A DNA stretch of 24,087 bases, taken from the NCBI GenBank assembly GCA_042408595.1, contig JBHOQX010000060.1, forward strand, positions 1-24,087, in the 5' to 3' direction. Of this stretch, positions 1-12,417 are shown piece by piece. The position numbers and the translations under genes are program-made. Each line of letters opens with the position of its first letter. Position 1 is the first letter of the stretch. Origin of the DNA: JBHOQX01 sp042408595. Lineage in GTDB: Bacteria; Chloroflexota; Chloroflexia; Chloroflexales; Roseiflexaceae. Under the pieces are notes generated by a model. The model searched no databases and was not told where the DNA came from. It worked only from the letters and a program-made list of their open reading frames with translations.

Positions 1-1
1 T

Positions 2-538
2 CAGGATGCAATGGCCAAGGCGGGACTGCCGTCCGATGGCAAGATTACGCTCTACGATGGCCGCAATGGCGAGCCTTTCGATAATCCAGTGACGGTTGGC
101 TATATCTATATGTTGAAGCTGGCACACCTTGTCGAAGACAAGATTCATGCTCGCTCGACTGGACCATACTCGCTTGTTACGCAACAACCGCTCGGTGGTA
201 AGGCACAGTTCGGTGGCCAGCGCTTCGGTGAGATGGAAGTGTGGGCGCTCGAAGCGTACGGTGCGGCGTATATCCTGCAGGAAATGCTGACGGTCAAGTC
301 GGACGATGTGGTCGGACGTGTGAAGACCTATGAGGCTATCGTTAAGGGTGAGTCGATCCAGGAGGCTGGCGTACCAGAGTCCTTCAAGGTGCTGATCAAG
401 GAGCTGCAATCGCTCGGTCTCTCGGTCGAGGTGCTGACGGCGGACGAGACGCCGGTGGAGCTGACCGAGGACGTGGATAGCGACCTGGCGGCGCTGGACG
501 GCATCAACCTGTCGGGGATGGAGCGGGGAGAGTTCTGA
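2..538 (+). CDS. rpoB: RNA polymerase beta subunit, C-terminal part (5' end outside window)
   Basis: This is the C-terminal ~178 residues of the beta subunit of RNA polymerase, the catalytic partner of beta'. The reading frame is open to the left edge, so the gene starts upstream. Near-invariant beta C-terminal blocks are visible: the LYDGRNGEPFDNPVTVGY stretch, the HARSTGPYSLVTQQPLGGKA stretch, and FGEMEVWALEAYGAAYILQE with MLTVKSDDVVGR after it. These form the clamp/switch region that contacts beta'. An acidic tail of about 35 residues ends at the TGA at 536-538. rpoC follows 84 bases downstream on the same strand, the standard rpoBC operon order. The identification is certain; only the missing 5' part limits the entry. 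Confidence 0.98.
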   Translation, partial: QDAMAKAGLPSDGKITLYDGRNGEPFDNPVTVGYIYMLKLAHLVEDKIHARSTGPYSLVTQQPLGGKAQFGGQRFGEMEVWALEAYGAAYILQEMLTVKSDDVVGRVKTYEAIVKGESIQEAGVPESFKVLIKELQSLGLSVEVLTADETPVELTEDVDSDLAALDGINLSGMERGEF

Positions 539-539
539 T

Positions 540-606
540 CTTGAGGCTGGCGGCGTGGGGCGTGCGGCTTGTGGCGCCTTGCACGCCTCACGCTCCACGT
601 CTCAAG
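540..606. repeat. Imperfect inverted repeat between rpoB and rpoC
   Basis: Three nested arm pairs can be read: CTTGAG (540-545) with CTCAAG (601-606), CGTGG (554-558) with CCACG (595-599), and GGCGTGC (559-565) with GCACGCC (581-587). A 7-base bulge remains on the right side. Read on the minus strand it is a run of degenerate heptads of the form CGTGGAG / CGTGAGG / CGTGCAA. There is no T-tract, so it is not an obvious terminator. It lies in the transcribed leader of rpoC, just before the ribosome binding site. It could be an mRNA hairpin or processing site, or a dispersed repeat that landed there. Confidence 0.6.
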
Positions 607-622
607 CCTTACGGAGATCCAA

Positions 623-5203
<4,581 letters not shown>

Positions 5204-5229
5204 CGCAACCGAACCGAAGGTGAGACGCG

Positions 5230-5267
5230 GGCAGGGGCGGGGCCATCCCGCCCCTGCCTGTTTATTT
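5230..5267 (+). terminator. Rho-independent terminator of the rpoBC operon
   Basis: A perfect 12-bp stem pairs GGCAGGGGCGGG (5230-5241) with CCCGCCCCTGCC (5247-5258) around a 5-base loop. It is followed by TGTTTATTT. It starts 27 bases after the rpoC stop. serC converges from the other side and ends at 5272. The hairpin could also protect that transcript, but no T-tract lies on the minus-strand side. Confidence 0.9.
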
Positions 5268-5271
5268 CCGC

Positions 5272-6357
5272 CTAGCCGTTCCGCCGGGCGAACTCGTCCA
5301 TGAACGCCGCCAGCGCGGCGCAGGCCTCCTGGCTCAGCGCGTTGTAGAGCGAGGCGCGGATGCCGCCGACCGAGCGATGCCCCGCCAGGCCGACCATGCC
5401 GGCGGCCTCGGCCTCGGCGACGAAGCGCTGCTCCAGCACCTCGCTTGGCAGACGGAAGGTAACGTTCATCAGCGAGCGACTCTCACGCTCGGCGTGGCCG
5501 CGGTAGAATCCGCCGCTCCGGTCGATCGCGTCGTACACCAGCGCCGCCTTGTGCGCGTTGCGCCGCCCCATCCCCTCCAGCCCGCCCATCTCCTCGATCC
5601 AGCTCAGCACCAGGCTGAGCGCGTAGACGCCGAAGGTCGGCGGGGTGTTGTAGAGCGAGTTGTGTTGCGCGTGCGTCGCGTAGCGCAGCATCGTCGGCAC
5701 GCCTGGGTTCGTGCGCTCCAGCAGGTCCTCCCGGATGAGCACCGCCGTGACGCCCGACGGGCCGAGGTTCTTCTGCGCCCCGGCGTAGATCAGCGCGAAG
5801 CGGCCGGCGTCCAGCGGGCGCGACATGAGGTCGCTGCTCATGTCCGCAACGACCGGGCGGTCGCCGGTATCCGGCCATGCGTGCCACTGGACGCCCTGGA
5901 TTGTCTCGTTCGACGTGAGGTGGACATAGGCGGCCTGCGGGTCGAGCGCGATCTCGTCGGCCCGCGGCACGCGCCGGTAGCCGCCCTCGCGGGTGCTGGC
6001 GGCGATGCGCGCCTGCCCGAGCGCCGCGGCCTCGTCGTAGGCCTTCTCGGCCCACGCGCCGGTGAGCAGGTAATCGGCGCGCGCACCGGGCGGCAGGAAG
6101 TTCAGCGGCGCCATGGCGAACTGCAGCGACGCGCCCCCTTGCAGGAAGAGTGCGCGGTAGCCCGCTCCGACGCCGAGCAGCCGCTTGAACGCGGCCTCGG
6201 CCTCGCGATTGAGCGCCTCGTACTCCTTCGAGCGGTGGCTCATCTCCATGATCGACATGCCGCGCCCGCGGTAGTCGCGCAGCTCAGCCTGGATCTGTTC
6301 GAGCACCGGCGGCGGGAGCACCGCCGGGCCGGCGTTGAAGTTGTAGACGGTGGTCAT
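5272..6357 (-). CDS. serC: Phosphoserine aminotransferase
   Basis: SerC is a PLP enzyme that converts 3-phosphohydroxypyruvate plus glutamate to phosphoserine in serine synthesis; the family can also act in pyridoxal phosphate synthesis. The 361-residue length matches the family. Family blocks are clear: YNFNAGPAVLPPPVLEQIQ at the N-terminus, GRGMSIMEMSHRS, FLQGGASLQFAMAPLNFL, the PLP-lysine block YAGAQKNLGPSG (Lys196), and a C-terminal GHRSVGGIRASLYNA phosphate-binding block. The start at 6357 is chosen because GAGAGGAA lies 7 bases upstream and the family N-terminus begins there; an upstream in-frame extension has no family match. It follows the YitT-like gene by 76 bases on the same strand. 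serA is not in the window. Confidence 0.96.
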   Translation of the reverse strand: MTTVYNFNAGPAVLPPPVLEQIQAELRDYRGRGMSIMEMSHRSKEYEALNREAEAAFKRLLGVGAGYRALFLQGGASLQFAMAPLNFLPPGARADYLLTGAWAEKAYDEAAALGQARIAASTREGGYRRVPRADEIALDPQAAYVHLTSNETIQGVQWHAWPDTGDRPVVADMSSDLMSRPLDAGRFALIYAGAQKNLGPSGVTAVLIREDLLERTNPGVPTMLRYATHAQHNSLYNTPPTFGVYALSLVLSWIEEMGGLEGMGRRNAHKAALVYDAIDRSGGFYRGHAERESRSLMNVTFRLPSEVLEQRFVAEAEAAGMVGLAGHRSVGGIRASLYNALSQEACAALAAFMDEFARRNG

Positions 6358-6433
6358 GGCATGGTTCCTCTCGTTTCTGTGGCGATCGCGCCCGTTCCTC
6401 GGCGGGCGACCGGCGACGGGCATCCGGGCAGGG

Positions 6434-7321
6434 TCACGGATCGTCGGCGGCCTCCGACCGGCGGGATGTCGCAAAGGGGCGGAACCCCTCGCCGAGCACC
6501 TCGCGCGCCTCGCCGATGATCACGAATGCGTGCGGATCGTGGCGGCTGATCAGCGCCTGCAGCAGGCTGACTTCCGAGCGGGCGACGACACAGAGCAGCA
6601 CCGCCCGTGCCTCGCCGGTGTAGCCGCCCCGCCCTTCAAGGATCGTCACCCCACGCCCCAGGTCGTTGAGCAGCGCCCGCCGGATGTCATCAGGCCGGCT
6701 GGTGATGATCAGCGCCTGCTGCGCGCCGGATCCCGCCGACAGCGTGTAGTCGAGCGCGACGCTGCCGACGAAGGCCGCCAGAATAGCATAGAGCACCTTC
6801 TCCGGGCCGAACAGCAGGAAGGCCGCGGCGAAGACTGCCAGGTTCATCGCCAGCATGGAGCGGCCGGGCCGGAAACCATAGCGCAACTCCAGCAGCCGCG
6901 CCAGGATGTCGATCCCGCCGGTCGTGCCTTGCGCGCGGAACACCAGCCCGACGCCGATGCCGTCCAGCAGGCCGCCGTAGAGGGTGTACAGCAGCGGGTC
7001 GGCGGTCACCGGTCGCATAAGGGGGGCGAGCGCGTCGATCGCGACCGCCATCACCACCGTGGCGTAGATCGTCCGCGCGCCGAAGACCAGCCCGCCGAGC
7101 CGGCGCCAGCCGAGGACGAAGAGCGGGATGTTCGCCAGCAGCGTCACGGCACCGATCGGGGTCCCGATCGCGTCGCGCAGCATGATGGCGGCGCCGGTGA
7201 TGCCGCCGGTCACGACGTTATTGGGCGCAAGGAAGAGATTGACCGCCGCAGCGACCAGCACTGCGCCCACGGTCATGAGCGCGTAGTCGCGCAGGATGGG
7301 CCAGTACGTTCGCGCACGCAT
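6434..7321 (-). CDS. YitT family membrane protein (DUF161 + DUF2179)
   Basis: An integral membrane protein of 295 residues in the YitT family, whose transport role is not settled. The N-terminal ~200 residues hold five to six hydrophobic helices with the family's Gly-rich blocks, such as FLAPNNVVTGGITGAA and YGGLLDGIGVGLVFRAQGTT followed by GGIDILARL. The C-terminal ~85 residues form the soluble DUF2179 domain (ITSRPDDIRRALLNDLGRGV, then EGRGGYTGEARAVLLCVV). The ATG at 7321 fits the family start; a GTG at 7369 is possible but adds 16 residues with no membrane or family character. Neither start has a good ribosome binding site. It sits between prfB and serC, all on one strand with small gaps, so co-transcription is likely. 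The substrate cannot be told from sequence. Confidence 0.9.
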   Translation of the reverse strand: MRARTYWPILRDYALMTVGAVLVAAAVNLFLAPNNVVTGGITGAAIMLRDAIGTPIGAVTLLANIPLFVLGWRRLGGLVFGARTIYATVVMAVAIDALAPLMRPVTADPLLYTLYGGLLDGIGVGLVFRAQGTTGGIDILARLLELRYGFRPGRSMLAMNLAVFAAAFLLFGPEKVLYAILAAFVGSVALDYTLSAGSGAQQALIITSRPDDIRRALLNDLGRGVTILEGRGGYTGEARAVLLCVVARSEVSLLQALISRHDPHAFVIIGEAREVLGEGFRPFATSRRSEAADDP

Positions 7322-7399
7322 GCTCGCACCCAGCGGCGCGCCGACACGCTGGCACGGTAGCTGCGCCACCGCCGGTTCGCGTGTCAGCGTGCCATCATC

Positions 7400-8519
7400 T
7401 CAGGCTTCCCGCCCCACGCTCCAGCGCAGGTAAGCTTCGATAAACGGGTCCAGCTCACCATCGAGGACCGATTGGACATCGCTCGTCTCGTAATCGGTGC
7501 GGTGATCCTTGACGAGCGTGTAGGGGTGCAAGTAGTAGGTGCGCATCTGGCTGCCGAAATCGGCCTGGCGGTGCTCGCCCTTGAGCCGGGCGCGCTCCTC
7601 GCGCTGGCGCTGCAGCTCGCGCTCCAGCAGGCGGCCGCGCAGGACGCGCATCGCCGTCTCCTTGTTCTGGAGCTGCGAGCGCTCGTTCTGGCAGGTGACG
7701 ACGATCTGCTCCGGTGTGCCGGGCTTGTAGGTGATGCGAACGGCGGAGTCGGTGGTGTTGACGCCCTGGCCGCCGTGGCCGCTGGAGCGGTACACGTCGA
7801 TACGCAGGTCTTCCGGCTTGATCGTCACTTCCGGCGCGTCATCCACCTCCGGCAGCACTTCGACCAGCGCGAACGAGGTCTGGCGGGTGTTGCCGGCGTT
7901 GAACGGCGAGAGGCGGATGAGCCGGTGCACGCCGGCTTCGGCTTTGGCGTAGCCGTAGGCATACGGCCCGCGCAGCTCGATCGTGGCGCTCTTGATGCCG
8001 GCCTCTTCTCCCTCGCTCTCGTCGATCAGCGTCGCCTGGAAGCCGCGCTGCTCGGCCCAGCGCAGGTACATCCGCAGCATCATCGCCGCCCAGTCTTGCG
8101 CGTCGGTGCCGCCCATGCCGGCCTTGATCGACAGAAAGGCGTCGCGGTCGTCATACGGGTTGTTGAGCAGGACGGCGACTTCCAGCTCGTCCATGGCGCG
8201 CGCGGCGGCCCAGAGCTCGGCGGCCAGTTCGGCGCGGAGCGAGTCGTCAACTTCGTCTTCGGCCAGTGCGAGAAACTCCGCGAGGGTGGTCAGCCGGCGG
8301 TCGAGGTCGGCCCAGCGCTCGACCTCGGCCTTAAGTTGGCTGAGCCGCTGCATCAGCCGCTGCGCCTCGGCCGGGTCGCTCCACAGGTTCGGGGCGGAGG
8401 CGCGCTCTTCCAGCGCGGCGATCTCCTGCTGTTTGCCGGCGAGGTCAAAGCCGCCCCCGGACGCTGTCGTAGCGCGCCCGCAGGGCCTCCAACTCTGCTG
8501 TCATGTTCTTGGTTGGCAT
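7400..8519 (-). CDS. prfB: Peptide chain release factor 2, programmed +1 frameshift
   Basis: RF2 reads UGA and UAA and releases the finished peptide from the ribosome. The gene is read in two segments, 8519-8448 and then 8446-7400, giving 372 residues (E. coli RF2 has 365). The first 24 codons, MPTKNMTAELEALRARYDSV plus RGRL, run into an in-frame CTT TGA. Skipping one T lets reading continue as GAC CTC GCC, giving L-DLAGKQQEIAALEERASAP. The second part carries SPF (RLIRLSPFNAGNTR), the UGA-recognition tripeptide of RF2, and the catalytic GGQ in SSGHGGQGVNTTDSAVRITY. The start at 8519 has AGGAAG (8524-8529) upstream. Neighbours are sir2 upstream and the YitT-like gene downstream. Annotated without the frameshift, the protein would lose part of its N-terminus. 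Confidence 0.96.
8444..8460 (-). promoter_or_regulatory. RF2 autoregulatory frameshift site
   Basis: On the minus strand the sequence reads CCGGGGGCGGCTTTGAC. A Shine-Dalgarno-like GGGGG lies exactly 3 bases before the CTT slippery codon, followed by the in-frame TGA stop and C. Both the motif and the 3-base spacing match the classic E. coli prfB site (AGGGGG-TAT-CTT-TGA-C). In the known mechanism, low RF2 makes the ribosome pause at TGA and shift +1, so RF2 sets its own level. Confidence 0.95.
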
Positions 8520-8545
8520 GTGTCTTCCTGTCAGGGAGTTCGCCA

Positions 8546-8560
8546 GAGGGCTTTGCCCTC
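8546..8560. repeat. Short hairpin in the prfB leader
   Basis: GAGGGC (8546-8551) and GCCCTC (8555-8560) form a perfect 6-bp stem with a 3-base loop. It lies 26 bases upstream of the prfB start on the minus strand, outside the ribosome binding site. It resembles the other compact G-run/C-run hairpins in this window and may be a dispersed repeat. Confidence 0.5.
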
Positions 8561-8819
8561 CTGAGAAGCTATCTGAAGCGCGAGATCTGGCGGGCCGCGT
8601 CATGCAACACTGGCTCATACGCACGTACCGTGCAGGCCCGCCCTCCACTCTGGGAGAGAGGGCAGGGGGTGAGGGCCGCGGGAGCCCGGCCGCGTCGGCA
8701 GAAACACCTGCTCCACAAAGGGCTGCACCCCCCAAGATTCTTTTTCGTCGCCACGCAGGACATCTGGCCATGCACGTGGTCTTGGGGGCCAGCAGCCCCC
8801 TCCTTCCCCAAAAAGCGTT
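8561..8819. other. Gene-free gap between sir2 and prfB with nested inverted repeats
   Basis: No convincing gene was found on either strand. CCCCCAAG (8729-8736) can pair with CTTGGGGG (8781-8788). The right arm of that pair can instead form a compact hairpin, GGGGGC (8784-8789) with GCCCCC (8795-8800). Around 8650-8680 lies a purine-rich GGGAGAGAGGGCAGGGGGTG motif that looks like a low-complexity dispersed repeat. No clear T-tract terminator for sir2 and no clear prfB promoter could be picked out. Confidence 0.5.
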
Positions 8820-9581
8820 TCAGGCAGCCTCCGAGAACCTATCCACTTCCGCGACCATCGCCGGCAGCACAGCGGCGACATCATCGCGGATGATCACATC
8901 CGCCCGGTCGTCCAGGTGGGTCGCCCCGCGGTTGACGATGACCAGGCGGGCGCCGCGGCGCAGCGCCAGGTGCGGCAGGTCGCCGGCCGGGCAGACCTCA
9001 AGCGACGTGCCGGCGATGATCAGGGCATCGCACTGCTCCAGGGCGCGCTGCGCCAGCCAGAAGACGCCTCGGGGCAGCGCCTCGTCGAACAAAACGATGT
9101 CCGGCTTGATGGGGCCGCCACAGCTGCAGCGGGGCGTCGCCCCGGCGTGCACCCGCTCGCAGACATACCCGGCCGGCACGCACTGGCCGCAGGTGGCGCA
9201 GGATGCGTGGCGCAGGCTGCCGTGCAACTCGTACACCTCGCGTGAGCCGGCGCGCTGGTGCAGCCCGTCGATGTTCTGCGTTACCACTGCACGCAGCCGG
9301 CCGCGGCGTTCCAGTTCGGCGAGCGCCACGTGCGCCGGGTTGGGCTGTGCAGCCGTGATGCGCGCGAGCAGCGGCGCGAACCAGCGGTAGAACCGTCCTG
9401 GATCGGCGAAAAACCCGCCCAGCGAGGCGACCTCGGCCGGGTCGTCGCGCTGCCAGAGGCCGCCGTCGCCGCGGAAGTCCGGGATGCCGGAGGGCGTGCT
9501 GATACCCGCGCCGGTGAGCGCGACCACCGCCCGCGCCTCGCGCAGGATTCGAGCGGCTGCGATGACGCTGTTCTGATCCAT
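8820..9581 (-). CDS. Sir2-family NAD-dependent protein deacylase
   Basis: A 253-residue sirtuin. These enzymes remove acyl groups from lysines while splitting NAD to nicotinamide and O-acyl-ADP-ribose. Visible motifs in order are the NAD-binding GAGIS (24-28) with GIPDFRG (32-38), TQNIDGLHQRAG (101-112), the catalytic His120 in LHGS, and a zinc module with C128 and C131 followed by C152 and C154. Then come KPDIVLFDEALP and GTSLEVCPAGDLP near the C-terminus. The second zinc knuckle reads C-x-C rather than the usual C-x-x-C. The ATG at 9581 is chosen because a good promoter (9629-9657) would start RNA at about 9622, downstream of the more distal in-frame starts. It is divergent from the LOG gene and probably heads the minus-strand block with prfB. 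Confidence 0.93.
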   Translation of the reverse strand: MDQNSVIAAARILREARAVVALTGAGISTPSGIPDFRGDGGLWQRDDPAEVASLGGFFADPGRFYRWFAPLLARITAAQPNPAHVALAELERRGRLRAVVTQNIDGLHQRAGSREVYELHGSLRHASCATCGQCVPAGYVCERVHAGATPRCSCGGPIKPDIVLFDEALPRGVFWLAQRALEQCDALIIAGTSLEVCPAGDLPHLALRRGARLVIVNRGATHLDDRADVIIRDDVAAVLPAMVAEVDRFSEAA

Positions 9582-9628
9582 CTCTTCGGTGTGAGCGCTG
9601 CCCGCCCCGTTGCGGATCGCCAACTGCG

Positions 9629-9657
9629 ATTGTACCATTGCTTCGGTGGCGGCGCAA
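9629..9657 (-). promoter_or_regulatory. Sigma70-type promoter for sir2
   Basis: On the minus strand TTGCGC (9657-9652) is followed after 17 bases by TACAAT (9634-9629). Transcription would begin near 9622, giving a leader of about 40 bases to the ATG at 9581. Confidence 0.65.
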
Positions 9658-9670
9658 CGCCGCGTCGGGC

Positions 9671-9676
9671 TATAAT
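9671..9676 (+). promoter_or_regulatory. Possible -10 element for the LOG gene
   Basis: A perfect TATAAT faces the LOG gene, but no recognisable -35 lies at normal spacing. If used, it gives a leader of about 170 bases. The -10 lies close to the sir2 -35, so the two divergent promoters could compete. Confidence 0.35.
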
Positions 9677-9853
9677 GCGGCAACCGCCGTACCTTGCGCG
9701 GGTAGCCTCAGACGCGGGCTGACACAGAGGAGATAAGTGGTAGGGGGCGCCGGCCGCTACCCCTCGCGAGATCCCGCAGCGCTTGAGGGGGAGGCGGCAG
9801 GCAGGGGATGGGAGGCGCTGCGCCTGGCAAGCGCCAAATGAGAGGGAACGACG

Positions 9854-10396
9854 ATGTGGGTCTGTGTGTATTGCTCATCGAGCGATCATCTGGCACCGGA
9901 GTATTACGCCGCGGCGCGCGAACTGGGGGTCGGGCTGGCGCAGCGCGGCTGGGGGCTGGTCTACGGCGGCGGCAGCATCGGGATGATGGGCGCGCTGGCG
10001 CGAGCCGTGCACAGCGCCGGCGGTCAGGTGATGGGTGTGATCCCGCAAGCGCTGTTGGACCGCGAGGTCGGCTACCTGGAAGCCGATGAACTGGTCGTCA
10101 CCACGACTATGCGCGAGCGCAAGCGCCTGATGGACGAGCGGGCCGAGGCGTTTGTGACGCTCCCCGGCGGCTTCGGCACGCTGGAAGAGTTGCTGGAGAT
10201 CCTGACACTCCGGCAGCTCGGCTACCACAACAAGCCGATCATCATCGTGAACCTCAGTGGCTACTTCACCCCGCTGCTCGAACAGTTCGAGCGAATCTTC
10301 GCCCAGCAATTCACCGCGCAGCGCTTCCGCGACCTGTACACGGTCGTCTCGACCATCGAGGAGGCGTTCAGCGCGCTGGAAGCGCTAGGGCGGTGA
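9854..10396 (+). CDS. LOG family protein (TIGR00730), probable nucleoside 5'-monophosphate phosphoribohydrolase
   Basis: A 180-residue Rossmann-like protein of the LOG family, often mislabelled lysine decarboxylase. Members hydrolyse purine nucleoside monophosphates, or cytokinin riboside monophosphates, to the base and ribose 5-phosphate. The glycine loop GGGSIGMMGALA (38-49) and the catalytic PGGFGTLEE motif (104-112) are intact, as is the MRERKRLMDERA block at about 86-97. Length and start are typical (VCVYCSSSDHLAPEYY at the N-terminus). A GAGAGGGA sequence precedes the ATG. The 170 bases before the gene hold several short GC-rich inverted repeats but no gene. It is monocistronic and divergent from sir2; both products handle ribosylated nucleotides, which may be chance. 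The natural substrate is not deducible. Confidence 0.93.
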   Translation: MWVCVYCSSSDHLAPEYYAAARELGVGLAQRGWGLVYGGGSIGMMGALARAVHSAGGQVMGVIPQALLDREVGYLEADELVVTTTMRERKRLMDERAEAFVTLPGGFGTLEELLEILTLRQLGYHNKPIIIVNLSGYFTPLLEQFERIFAQQFTAQRFRDLYTVVSTIEEAFSALEALGR

Positions 10397-10528
10397 GCGG
10401 CGGTTGTTCGCGCACCGTCTCCGCCCCCAGCGCCTCCGCTGCGAGCGTTGCAGGGAACCTCCGAGCGACGGGGAACGCGTGCCCCGCGCCTCGCAGTGAA
10501 CGTTGCCCGCTCTTCCTGCGCACACCTC

Positions 10529-10557
10529 TTGACAACCCGTCGTCGCAGAGATATAAT
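10529..10557 (+). promoter_or_regulatory. Consensus sigma70 promoter of the mnt operon
   Basis: TTGACA (10529-10534), a 17-base spacer and TATAAT (10552-10557) match the consensus exactly. Transcription should begin near 10563-10566, right at the left edge of a palindromic operator. A promoter this strong would be expected to need tight repression. Confidence 0.92.
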
Positions 10558-10567
10558 GCAAAATGAG

Positions 10568-10589
10568 TTTAGGTAATCCTAAAATTTTA
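10568..10589. promoter_or_regulatory. Probable metalloregulator operator (DtxR/MntR-like) at the mnt start site
   Basis: TTTAGG (10568-10573) and CCTAAA (10578-10583) are perfect inverted arms around TAAT. Overlapping its right side is a second palindrome, TAAAATTTTA (10580-10589). The TTAGG/CCTAA half-sites match those of DtxR/IdeR boxes, while the short 4-base gap makes the overall size more like an MntR box. The position, just downstream of the -10 and over the first transcribed bases, fits repression. Confidence 0.7.
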
Positions 10590-10606
10590 CTTTTGGTTTC
10601 AGTGCT

Positions 10607-11599
10607 ATGCACCACAGGTGGCACAAAATCACGGCGATAGGTCAGCGAGGCCTGGCTGCCGCGCTTGTCCTGCTGGCGCTCGCCGCCTGCGCTCCGGCAG
10701 AGCTGCGCGATGTTCCGCTCGCGGAGCGGCCCATCCGTGTCGTAACGACCGTCGGCATGGTCACCGACCTTGTCCAGCAGGTAGGCGGCGAGCGGGTGCA
10801 GGTGACGGGCCTGATGGGGCCGGGGGTCGATCCACACCTCTATAAGGCCAGCGAGGGTGATGTGATCAAGCTGGCGAACGCCGACATCGTCTTCTACAAC
10901 GGGCTGCACCTGGAGGCGAAGCTGGCCGAGGTCTTCGAGCGGATGGGCGGGCGTGTGCGCACGGTCGCCGTGACAGATTATATCGACCGGGCGAAACTCA
11001 ATGCCCCCCCCGAGTTCGAAGGCAACTACGACCCGCACGTCTGGTTCGACGTGACGCTGTGGATGACCACGGTGGACCGGGTACGCGACGCGCTCAGCGA
11101 GATCGACCCGGGGAGCGCCAGCTACTACCGGGCCAACGCCGCTCGCTACCGCGCCGAGCTGGAGTCGCTGGACGCCTACGTGCGGGCGCAGGCGGCACGC
11201 GTGCCGCCCGAGCAACGCGTGCTGATCACCGCACACGATGCCTTCAACTACTTCGGACGGGCGTACGGTTTCGAGGTGCGTGGTCTGCAGGGCATCAGCA
11301 CTGCCGCCGAGGCTGGCACCGCCGACGTCCAGGACCTGGCCCGCTTCATCGCCGAGCGTCGCATCCGGGCGATCTTTGTCGAGTCGTCGGTGCCGCCGCG
11401 GACGATCGAGGCAGTGCGGGCCGCCGTGCGCGCCCGTGGCTGGGATGTCCGGATCGGCGGCGAGCTCTTCTCCGACGCCATGGGCACACCCGGCACGCCG
11501 GAAGGAACGTATGTCGGGATGGTGCGGCACAACATCGATACCATCGTCGGGGCGCTGGTGGGGAATGAGGCGGCGAGCGGCATGGCCTACAGCCGCTGA
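10607..11599 (+). CDS. mntA: Metal ABC transporter substrate-binding lipoprotein (TroA/MntA type)
   Basis: A 330-residue extracytoplasmic cluster A-I metal-binding protein that feeds the ABC importer encoded downstream. The N-terminus is a lipoprotein signal with a hydrophobic stretch and lipobox LAAC, lipidated on Cys28. Expected metal ligands are His77 (GVDPHLYK), His144 (DPHVWFD), Glu235 (GISTAAEAG) and Asp290 (ELFSDAMG). A Glu rather than His third ligand and the GLQGIST block favour a Mn/Fe-type TroA/MntA protein over ZnuA, and no His-rich loop is present. AIFVESSVPPRTIEAV and YVGMVRHNI are also typical. Start 10607 gives a leader of about 40 bases; no strong ribosome binding site is seen. 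First gene of the operon, 27 bases before mntB. Zinc cannot be excluded as substrate. Confidence 0.9.
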   Translation: MHHRWHKITAIGQRGLAAALVLLALAACAPAELRDVPLAERPIRVVTTVGMVTDLVQQVGGERVQVTGLMGPGVDPHLYKASEGDVIKLANADIVFYNGLHLEAKLAEVFERMGGRVRTVAVTDYIDRAKLNAPPEFEGNYDPHVWFDVTLWMTTVDRVRDALSEIDPGSASYYRANAARYRAELESLDAYVRAQAARVPPEQRVLITAHDAFNYFGRAYGFEVRGLQGISTAAEAGTADVQDLARFIAERRIRAIFVESSVPPRTIEAVRAAVRARGWDVRIGGELFSDAMGTPGTPEGTYVGMVRHNIDTIVGALVGNEAASGMAYSR

Positions 11600-11626
11600 A
11601 TAGCTGATGGACGCGAGGGAAGGAAT

Positions 11627-12415
<789 letters not shown>

Positions 12416-12417
12416 CC

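Noticed and set aside
5377..6519. A plus-strand frame opposite serC
   Set aside because: SerC motifs on the minus strand are unambiguous; this frame is a shadow.
7472..8893. A plus-strand frame opposite prfB
   Set aside because: RF2 motifs and the frameshift site prove the minus-strand gene; this frame has no domain.
10563..10640. A 25-codon ATG frame overlapping the mntA start, beginning at the predicted transcription start
   Set aside because: It overlaps the operator and the mntA start in a different frame, has no ribosome binding site and no recognisable product.
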